Below are positions 1-5,039 of a stretch of DNA of 5,039 bases, in pieces (positions within the stretch are counted from its first letter, which is position 1; each line of letters opens with the position of its first letter). This DNA comes from Desulfobulbaceae bacterium. Its GTDB lineage: Bacteria > Desulfobacterota > Desulfobulbia > Desulfobulbales > Desulfobulbaceae. The DNA lies in NCBI GenBank assembly GCA_026990725.1, contig JALXCX010000304.1, forward strand, positions 1 to 5,039, written 5' to 3'. Both the position numbers and the translations under genes were made by a program. Under the pieces are notes generated by a model, which made no database searches, was not told the origin of the DNA, and saw nothing but the letters and a program-made list of their open reading frames with translations.

Positions 1-2
1 CA

Positions 3-182
3 GGAAAACTCAGCCTGCAAAAAATAACTGCGACCCGAGACGACTCTCCCCATTTGGTCGACACCACATTCACCCAAAATACACATCTGGAACCCATGGA
101 TGCGGCTGCCTTTATCATCAGAGGATGTCACCGCTTTCCCTGGCCCATGTTCCTGCAGGCCCTAACCGGAAAAACACATTAA
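3..182 (+). CDS. Possible 3' end of an upstream gene (partial, unrecognised)
   Basis: This frame is open from the left edge of the window to a TAA at 180-182 and gives 59 residues ending ...LTGKTH. The stop lies 23 bases before the ATG at 206 of the propeller gene, a spacing that would fit an operon. Nothing in the peptide is diagnostic. A short stretch, HLEPMDA, faintly recalls a motif in molybdopterin-dependent aldehyde/xanthine oxidoreductases, but those proteins continue for hundreds of residues after it, so the likeness is probably chance or marks a truncated copy. The propeller frame is also open across this stretch, so the region may simply be non-coding. No function is assigned. Confidence 0.25.
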   Translation, partial: GKLSLQKITATRDDSPHLVDTTFTQNTHLEPMDAAAFIIRGCHRFPWPMFLQALTGKTH

Positions 183-205
183 TCAGGCAGTATACGGAAA
201 ATATT

Positions 206-2572
206 ATGAATCCTCTCTCACATGCAGGCGCAATCATTCCAATCATCTGTTTTCTTCTCTTCAGCCCCGGCTCCAATTCGACGGTTTCATGGTCACCTAT
301 CGGGCCGGGCGGCGGCGGCTGGATACCGGCGGTTACCGTGGTAGGCGATGCAGCCCATACCGTCTATGTGGGTTGTGATGTGGGTGGGGTTTACAAAAGC
401 ACGGACCATGGCCGGACCTGGCAGATCAAGAACAACGGCCTGACCACCTATTATGTCCAGAACATTGCCTATGATCCTGCAACACCATCCATCCTGTATG
501 CCGCCACCAGAGGAGGTGTCTTCAAGTCAACCAACGGCGGGGAAAGCTGGCAGAGCAAGCGCTCCGGATTTCCTCTGGAAAGTTCGTATCATTTCAGCGC
601 TCCGGTAAGCGATATCGTTGTTGACCCGCAAGCGCCCAATATCGTCTATGCGGGTATCGGTGTTCCCAGGTCCGGTTATGAACTGGGCAGTTTTCATTGG
701 CAGCAATGTGAGGTAAAGGGGTCGATCTATAAAAGCAGTGATTCCGGTGAAAATTGGACCCGGATTTACAATACCGGTATTCCCATCGAGGCCATGATCT
801 ATTCGCTGGCCATTGATCCAAACCAGACGAACATCCTTTTTGCCGCCACCAGCAAAGGGGTCTATACAAGCAGTAATAGTGGGGCGACTTGGACAGCAAA
901 GAATAGCGGTCTGCCGGATCATCTGCGGGTCATGGGCCTGGTGATCAATCCGGCCGATACCAATACCCTGTATGTGACCATGTGGGCAGAACCGGTTAGC
1001 GAGCCCGGCAGCGCAACCTGGCAGGGGGGGGTCTACAAATCCACTGATGGCGGGGATAGCTGGACGGCAAAAAATACGGAGCTGCCGCAGACAATGGGGT
1101 CTGTGGAAGGAATGACCAGCAACTATCCCGTCATTGTTATCGATCCAAACCATCCTGATACCCTGTATGTGGGCAATAACTCATGGACACCTGATCCCGG
1201 CGTGTACAAAACTATTGATGGGGGCGAGCACTGGACCTGGGTCAGCCGGGATGATGACGACGACGCTGATAAAAACGTGGATCTGGGCTGGATCAGGAAA
1301 CATGGTGTGGCCGTCAAGTCCCTGGCCATTGATCCCCAGGATTCGAATCGTCTCTATTTCGGCACCTCCACCCATGTATTTACCACGGATAATGGCGGTG
1401 ACAACTGGACCCAGGCCTACACACAATCCGTCGGAAACGGCTACTGGCAAGGCAATGGCATGGAAACCACCTGTTTGCAGGAGGTGGTGGTGGACCCGAC
1501 CGATTCACAACGAATTTACGCCGGGTACTGGGACATGGGCTTTCTGAAAAGTATCAACGGCGGCAGGTCCTTTAAAAGAACATCGGGTACGTTTAAGTAT
1601 GGTGAAAATTCCTTTTCCATCATTGTTGATCCAGATGATACCAAGACGCTGTACGCCACGTTTGGCTGGTGGGGTGAGGATAATAGGGGAGGAGTCTGGA
1701 AAAGCAGCGATTATGGTGAGCACTGGCAGGAACTTCGAAACCGCCTGCCGGACGCCCAGGTTTGGTCCATTGCCATGGACACAAGCAGCCCAAAAAATTC
1801 GCGCATTCTGTATGCTGCCAGTTACAAAAATGGCATCTACAAAACCACCGATGGAGGGCAGAATTGGGGTCCTATCAACAACGGCCTTGGCGTGTATGAT
1901 GCCAACCTGCACGTCAAAAACCTGCAGGTCAGAAAGATTGCTGTTGATCCCAATAATCCTTCAACTCTCTATGCCGGTATCGAGGCCCAACACATCGAGC
2001 ATGGTAATGATATGAGCACGGTGCAGGGCGGATTATTCAAATCCACGAACGGCGGCGACAACTGGAGCCGCATCGATACATCCCAGCTGCCCCAGCTCAG
2101 TGTCTGGGACATTGAAGTCGTTCCCGGCAATTCACAGACCATCTATACCGCTGTCAGCAGTGAATTTGATCATACACTAAAAACCGAATTTCCGGGCGGG
2201 GTCTACAAAAGCGTTGACGGCGGCATCAGCTGGCAGAAGATGAATTCGGGTTTCGGCGGCGATGAAAACCTGGAGGTGCTGTCGCTTGCCATCAGCCCGG
2301 CAGGCCCGGACATACTCTATGCCGCCACCTCCGATGCCCCCTACCATGACAACAGCAGTGGAAGGGGCATCTTCAAGTCCACCGATGGCGGCGCAAACTG
2401 GAAGCCGGTCAACAAGGGGTTGAGTGTCCTTAACTTCACTTCGATCACGGTTGATCCATCTAACCCGTCTCTGCTCTATGCAGGCAGTGGCGGCAATGGT
2501 ATCTTTAAAGGCATTGATCCGGCACCGGCACAAAAAAAACAAGCTGTTCCATCTCAGACACAAAAGGAGTAG
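206..2572 (+). CDS. Exported Asp-box (BNR) beta-propeller protein, GH74-like architecture
   Basis: A 788-residue protein made of repeated propeller blades. Thirteen Asp-box motifs of the form S/T-x-D/N-x-G-x-x-W/F begin near residues 65, 108, 177, 222, 279, 336, 394, 449, 500, 547, 613, 669 and 725; examples are STDHGRTW, SSDSGENW and STDGGANW. Most follow a GVYKS or GIFKS strand and are preceded by a D-P-x-x-P/S-x-x-LYA blade start. The opening GPGGGGWIP followed by GCDVGGVYKS resembles the start of GH74 xyloglucanases, where the Asp in T-D-I-G-G is catalytic; here it would be Asp58. The hydrophobic stretch AIIPIICFLLF at residues 9-19 looks like a signal peptide, implying export. Its n-region lacks Lys/Arg and the Cys has no proper lipobox. 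An upstream ATG at 125 would add 27 residues, including basic ones, but its GAGG abuts the ATG directly, so 206 (GGA at 195-197) is preferred. No sialidase F/Y-R-I-P motif is present. Glycoside hydrolase activity is an inference; a non-enzymatic binding or sortilin-like propeller is equally possible. Confidence 0.85.
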   Translation: MNPLSHAGAIIPIICFLLFSPGSNSTVSWSPIGPGGGGWIPAVTVVGDAAHTVYVGCDVGGVYKSTDHGRTWQIKNNGLTTYYVQNIAYDPATPSILYAATRGGVFKSTNGGESWQSKRSGFPLESSYHFSAPVSDIVVDPQAPNIVYAGIGVPRSGYELGSFHWQQCEVKGSIYKSSDSGENWTRIYNTGIPIEAMIYSLAIDPNQTNILFAATSKGVYTSSNSGATWTAKNSGLPDHLRVMGLVINPADTNTLYVTMWAEPVSEPGSATWQGGVYKSTDGGDSWTAKNTELPQTMGSVEGMTSNYPVIVIDPNHPDTLYVGNNSWTPDPGVYKTIDGGEHWTWVSRDDDDDADKNVDLGWIRKHGVAVKSLAIDPQDSNRLYFGTSTHVFTTDNGGDNWTQAYTQSVGNGYWQGNGMETTCLQEVVVDPTDSQRIYAGYWDMGFLKSINGGRSFKRTSGTFKYGENSFSIIVDPDDTKTLYATFGWWGEDNRGGVWKSSDYGEHWQELRNRLPDAQVWSIAMDTSSPKNSRILYAASYKNGIYKTTDGGQNWGPINNGLGVYDANLHVKNLQVRKIAVDPNNPSTLYAGIEAQHIEHGNDMSTVQGGLFKSTNGGDNWSRIDTSQLPQLSVWDIEVVPGNSQTIYTAVSSEFDHTLKTEFPGGVYKSVDGGISWQKMNSGFGGDENLEVLSLAISPAGPDILYAATSDAPYHDNSSGRGIFKSTDGGANWKPVNKGLSVLNFTSITVDPSNPSLLYAGSGGNGIFKGIDPAPAQKKQAVPSQTQKE

Positions 2573-2583
2573 GAAGAAAGGAT

Positions 2584-2643
2584 ATGGAACAACTACTTGG
2601 ATTTGAGAGTAAAAAGGGGGGCAAGTACGCCTTTGGCTTTTGA
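2584..2643 (+). other. 19-codon mini-ORF, possible truncated gene start
   Basis: A short frame beginning ATG at 2584 and ending TGA at 2641-2643 encodes a 19-residue peptide starting MEQLLGFESKK. It begins 11 bases after the propeller stop, behind a purine-rich GGAAGAAAGGA (2572-2582) that could serve as a ribosome binding site, though it sits very close to the ATG. Its 3' half overlaps the REP-like left flank of the transposase. It could be the 5' stub of a gene cut by the element, or chance. I do not recognise the peptide. Confidence 0.2.
2612..2634 (-). repeat. Left REP-like flank of the RAYT element
   Basis: Read on the minus strand, this 23-base stretch matches plus-strand positions 3440-3462 at 18 of 23 bases by hand alignment. 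The shared core is GCGnACTTGnCCCC (2617-2630 here, 3444-3457 on the right). The two copies are therefore inverted relative to each other and bracket the transposase, as expected for REP-like sequences acted on by a RAYT. This copy lacks the long hairpin arms of the right copy, so it looks degenerate or partial. Confidence 0.45.
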
Positions 2644-2668
2644 ATCAACACCTGTTACCCAATAGATC

Positions 2669-3430
2669 ATGTCCAGGCCATTGCGCATAGAGTATCCCGG
2701 AGCCTGGTATCATGTAATGAACTGTGGTCGGTGCGTGGATTTTTTTACAGACCAGGACTGGGAATCGTTTATCAAGATTCTACAGGAGGCCTCCGAACTC
2801 TGGAACGTAAAAGTAGCTGCGTATTGCTTGATGTCTAACCACTACCATCTTCTTGTCCCCATACACCTGACGGTAATCTGTCCAGGGCGATGTGTCACAT
2901 AAACGGTGTTTATACCCAGCGTTTCAATCGTCGGCACGAAAAAGAAGGCCAGTTGTTTCGAGGTCGCTATAAAGCGGTACTAGTCGAAACCGACAACCAT
3001 TTGTTGGAGGTGTTGCGCTATATCCACCGCAACTCCGTAAAAGCTGGTATCGTAAAAGCCCTTAATGATTATCAGTCGAGCAGTCACCACGGGGTATCTT
3101 TCCAGGGGAAAGAAATGGTCGTGGCTGTACAAGGGTGATCTTCTGGCCATGCTTACCGGGTCACTCTCCAGGCAGAAGAAGGCATACCTCGATTTTGTCG
3201 CAAAAGGTGAATCGGAAGAGATTGAGAGATTCTACTCTCTGAAAGACCTGCCGTCAATTATGGGAGGGGATACGTTCAAGGATATGATCCGTGACAAATT
3301 TTCCTCTTTTCTGAACCGGGATGAGATTCCTGAAGCAAAAGTGCTTGTACCAAAGGTAGAGCGAGTAACATGTGAACTGCGAACAGGGAAGAAGATGGCA
3401 AAAACCTGGAAGCGATTAGGAAGAGCATAA
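2669..3430 (+). pseudogene. REP-associated tyrosine transposase (RAYT, Y1/HUH family), broken by two frameshifts
   Basis: RAYTs are IS200-like single-strand transposases that cut and join REP hairpins through an HUH metal site and one Tyr. The start MSRPLRIEYPGAWYHVMN is classic for the family. The HUH motif is H58-Y59-H60 in SNHYHLLV; the probable catalytic Tyr is Y117 in RYIHRNSVKAG. The first frame ends at a TAA at 2900-2902, but family homology changes frame at the C4 run 2857-2860 and continues as TPDGNLSRAMCHINGVYTQRFNR in the next frame. At the G4 run 3091-3094 one extra base returns it to the original frame, which continues as GYLSRGKKWSWLYKG to the stop at 3428-3430. The rebuilt protein is about 252 residues. 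Other decay signs are Cys19 where the family usually has Arg (MNRG), a shortened loop after it, and a C-terminus that seems to lack the DnaA-like helix-turn-helix region found in long RAYTs. Both shifts could be sequencing errors, but the other lesions favour a pseudogene. No clear ribosome binding site precedes the ATG. Confidence 0.85.
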
Positions 3431-3431
3431 A

Positions 3432-3478
3432 CAAAGGTTAAAAGCGGACTTGGCCCCTTGTTGCTTATTTGACCTTTG
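3432..3478 (+). repeat. Right REP-like hairpin next to the RAYT
   Basis: Starting one base after the transposase stop, CAAAGGTTAAA (3432-3442) pairs with TTTGACCTTTG (3468-3478) over 11 bp including one G-T pair. After a two-base bulge, AGC (3443-3445) pairs with GCT (3463-3465). The 17-base loop carries most of the GGACTTGGCCCC core that recurs inverted on the left side of the gene. There is no U-tract after the stem on the plus strand, so it is a poor intrinsic terminator in that direction. A REP-like substrate of the RAYT is the better reading. Confidence 0.55.
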
Positions 3479-3863
3479 GTAGTAGAGTTATCAACAGTCT
3501 TTCCGGAGGAACGAAAGAATATCTCGCCGTACAATAATATCGCATGGCGTGCCTATTTTTCCTGTTGTTCGGTTTTTTTTCTTGTAACTTTTGCAGGAAA
3601 GCGGATAGAGATCTGCCATCATCCTGCATTTAGCAATACTTGTGACAAAAATCGAGATAATATCTTAAGCGCGTTACATAATAAGTCTTTTGTAGTTTCT
3701 GTATATCGTTTCGGGTAATACAATCTATATAGCGGTGAAGGAGTTGTGGAGGGGATTTGAAGCATATGCTGTCAAGTTATCCTATTATCAGGCATAAAAT
3801 GATTGATATATACCCTGTCTTTACATAACTAGCTGTTTTTACGTTGTCAGCATTTTACAAACA

Positions 3864-3887
3864 AGAAGCTTTTCCAAAGGAGCTTCT
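3864..3887. other. Short perfect-stem hairpin
   Basis: AGAAGCT (3864-3870) pairs with AGCTTCT (3881-3887). Three further inner pairs (two G-T, one T-A) close a CCAA loop. There is no T-run after it on the plus strand. Read on the minus strand it is followed by TGTTTGT, so a weak minus-strand terminator is conceivable, but no minus-strand gene is seen to need one. It could be chance in AT-rich DNA. Confidence 0.3.
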
Positions 3888-3935
3888 CTTAACGAAGAAC
3901 TTGGGAACGAAAAATCAATGAGTTGCAGCTAAAAT

Positions 3936-3964
3936 GGCTATAGAGTAAATTGTTCGGCTATAGA
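3936..3964 (+). repeat. Direct repeat GGCTATAGA x2, 20-base period
   Basis: GGCTATAGA occurs at 3936-3944 and again at 3956-3964, exactly 20 bases apart start to start, or about two helical turns. That places both copies on the same DNA face, as in tandem regulator sites. They lie 66-94 bases upstream of the TATAAT box, an activator-like position. Function is inferred only. Confidence 0.3.
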
Positions 3965-4029
3965 TAGATGAATTATTCTCTAAACAAATAGATTATTAAA
4001 ACTTGTACTTTATGGATAAGTTGTGCACA

Positions 4030-4035
4030 TATAAT
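4030..4035 (+). promoter_or_regulatory. Candidate -10 box for the PHP-ATPase gene
   Basis: A perfect TATAAT lies 45 bases upstream of the TTG start at 4081, implying a short leader of about 40 bases. The -35 is poor: TTGTAC at 4003-4008 matches only the first three consensus bases and is 21 bases away, and there is no TGn extension. If real, the promoter is weak or activator-dependent. Perfect TATAAT also arises easily in AT-rich DNA. Confidence 0.35.
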
Positions 4036-4080
4036 GATTAATTCTGTTGCCAAGATTGTTTTCAATAACGAGATAATACA

Positions 4081-5039
4081 TTGAAATATCCCCAAGGATC
4101 AGAATGGCGTAAGTGGGATTTACATATCCACTCTATCCATTCTTGTGAGCCACGCGCAAAACTTTCCGTCGAAAATATTTTCGAAGCCGCATCGGCAAAT
4201 AATATTGCCGTTATTTCCATAACCGACCATTCCAATGTTGACGGCTTAGATGAGGCACTGGATGTTTGGAAGAACGGTACAGATTCAACGGGGAAAAGGT
4301 TTTCAGACAGCATTTCTTTTTTCCCCGGAGTTGAATTAAAAGCGGATGCCGGGAAAAAAGGAGTTCATTTTCTTGCTATTTTTCCTCCGACAATCCCTGC
4401 GAAGGGCTACGAGCAACCGGTTGATAAAACTTTTCTCAAGGAATCATTTCTTTCTACAATTGGTTGTAGTGAATCAAAAATAAAAAGTCTTGGTACTGGT
4501 GATTATCAAAAAGGGCTTTTTAAGGTTGCCGTAAATTTTGACAAAACAGCTAACCTTGTACGGTCTCTTGGTGGTATAATTATTGTTCATAGTGGAATCA
4601 AGGCCAGCAGTATTGAAACAGAAATATCGCATCCTGCAGCAGAGGCCCTACCAGAGGAACTCCTTAATACCCTCGGTCCTCAGAAAGAGATATTGATGTC
4701 GGAATGTGTTGATATTTGTGAGCTGCCTAACTGGAGTAAATACCATCAAAAGCAGAAAAAATTTTACCTCGAAACCTTTAACAAACCCTGCGTTGTTTTC
4801 TCAGACTCACACTCTATATATATAAACAGTTGTCCTACTTGGATAAAGGCTGATCCTACTTTTGAAGGATTAAAACAAGTTTTGAATGAGCCTGATGACA
4901 GGATATGTATTCAAAATCCTCCGCAGGTTCTGGATCATGTCAGACAAAACAAGCCCAGGTATATCCAATCTGTTTCTATAAAACCAACGAGTACAGAACC
5001 GGGCTGGTTCAATGATACCATTCCCTTGAACGCTAACCT
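4081..5039 (+). CDS. PHP-domain N-terminus of a TrlF/Ppl-like PHP-ATPase (partial, runs off window)
   Basis: The frame is open from a TTG at 4081 to the window edge (319 complete codons). The start is fixed well: the in-frame TAA at 4066-4068 lies just upstream, no ATG or GTG lies between, and a weak CGAGA sits at 4069-4073. The protein opens KYPQGSEWRKWDLHIHSIHS, the usual beginning of PHP-ATPases that NCBI calls TrlF family. PHP metal-site motifs are in order: D13-L-H15-I-H17, T48-D49-H50, G83-V84-E85, H96, H170-S-G and D242-S-H244. These PHP domains are metal-dependent phosphoesterases, here probably acting on nucleic acid or nucleotide. After residue 250 the sequence reads TFEGLKQVLNEPDDRI and ends WFNDTIPLNAN, the segment that in relatives leads straight into the ATPase Walker A loop, so the enzyme half lies outside the window. 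Fused PHP plus SMC-like ATPase proteins were reported as the single-gene anti-phage system Ppl. That role is inferred here because the ATPase is not visible. The gene is markedly AT-richer than the propeller gene, consistent with transfer. Confidence 0.82.
   Translation, partial: MKYPQGSEWRKWDLHIHSIHSCEPRAKLSVENIFEAASANNIAVISITDHSNVDGLDEALDVWKNGTDSTGKRFSDSISFFPGVELKADAGKKGVHFLAIFPPTIPAKGYEQPVDKTFLKESFLSTIGCSESKIKSLGTGDYQKGLFKVAVNFDKTANLVRSLGGIIIVHSGIKASSIETEISHPAAEALPEELLNTLGPQKEILMSECVDICELPNWSKYHQKQKKFYLETFNKPCVVFSDSHSIYINSCPTWIKADPTFEGLKQVLNEPDDRICIQNPPQVLDHVRQNKPRYIQSVSIKPTSTEPGWFNDTIPLNAN

Larger units (their letters stand above)
3481..4080. other. AT-rich intergenic region without a convincing gene
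   Basis: About 600 bases separate the transposase flank from the PHP gene. An 80-codon TTG-initiated frame (3476-3718) and two frames of about 20 codons (from 3735 and 3766, near GGAGG at 3748-3752) are present, but none has a recognisable product or a well-spaced ribosome binding site with coding character. A run of eight T at 3573-3580 has no stem before it. The stretch holds the hairpin, the direct repeat and the promoter candidate listed separately. No tRNA, CRISPR repeat or riboswitch was seen. Confidence 0.6.

Noticed and set aside
527..1153. Long minus-strand open frame, with similar ones at 1505-1912 and 2177-2563
   Set aside because: These are antisense shadows of the repetitive propeller gene. 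The plus frame carries all the Asp-box motifs, while the minus frames show no family features.
206..2572. Sialidase assignment based on Asp-boxes
   Set aside because: The F/Y-R-I-P arginine motif of bacterial sialidases is absent, and 13 Asp-boxes far exceed the four or five usual in sialidases.
2850..2870. Programmed -1 frameshift in the RAYT, as in some IS families
   Set aside because: There is no X-XXY-YYZ or A6G-type slippery heptamer, a second shift is also needed downstream, and RAYTs are normally made from a single frame.
3432..3478. Intrinsic terminator for the transposase
   Set aside because: The stem is long but no T-run follows on the plus strand, and the loop sequence recurs inverted on the other side of the gene, which fits a REP-like element better.
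3488..3496. DnaA-box-like TTATCAACA, with a related TATGGATAA at 4012-4020
   Set aside because: Each has one mismatch to the consensus TTATCCACA. They are 500 bases apart with no cluster or replication gene, so no origin is supported.
3476..3718. 80-codon TTG-initiated frame after the transposase
   Set aside because: It begins inside the REP-like hairpin, has no ribosome binding site, shows no recognisable domain, and contains low-complexity T-rich coding.
4062..4313. 83-codon minus-strand frame over the PHP gene start
   Set aside because: The plus frame carries the complete PHP motif series, so the minus frame is a shadow.

Overview
The window looks like bacterial chromosomal DNA with three unrelated parts on the plus strand. 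The RAYT-type transposase and the large Asp-box protein would suit an environmental Gram-negative such as a Desulfobacterota (deltaproteobacterial) member, but this is an impression from protein style. No marker gene fixes the taxon.

Region 1 (1-2572) has moderate to high GC. Positions 3-182 are an open frame that may be the 3' end of an upstream gene. A large, probably exported protein (206-2572, 788 aa) follows 23 bases later. It is built almost entirely of beta-propeller blades carrying 13 Asp-box (BNR) motifs. Its N-terminus resembles GH74-type xyloglucanases, but no substrate can be assigned.

Region 2 (2573-3480) holds a decayed REP-associated tyrosine transposase (RAYT, Y1/HUH family, 2669-3430). 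The gene is broken by two frame changes, each at a four-base homopolymer (C4 at 2857-2860, G4 at 3091-3094). Related sequences sharing the core GCGnACTTGnCCCC flank it in opposite orientations (2617-2630 on the minus strand, 3444-3457 on the plus strand). The downstream copy sits inside a long hairpin (3432-3478). This is the arrangement expected of a RAYT and its REP-like substrates.

Region 3 (3481-5039) is distinctly AT-rich. It starts with about 600 bases without a convincing gene, containing a small hairpin, a 9-bp direct repeat spaced two helical turns apart, and a perfect TATAAT box. A TTG-initiated gene then runs off the window from 4081. Its 319 visible residues form a PHP metal-dependent phosphoesterase domain of the kind found at the N-terminus of TrlF-like / Ppl-like PHP-ATPase proteins. 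The window ends where I would expect the Walker A region of the ATPase to begin. Ppl-type PHP-ATPases are reported single-gene anti-phage systems, so this partial gene is the best candidate here for a defence system.

The genes do not form an evident shared pathway. The layout reads as a resident gene for a secreted propeller, a mobile-element scar, and then a compositionally foreign accessory gene.
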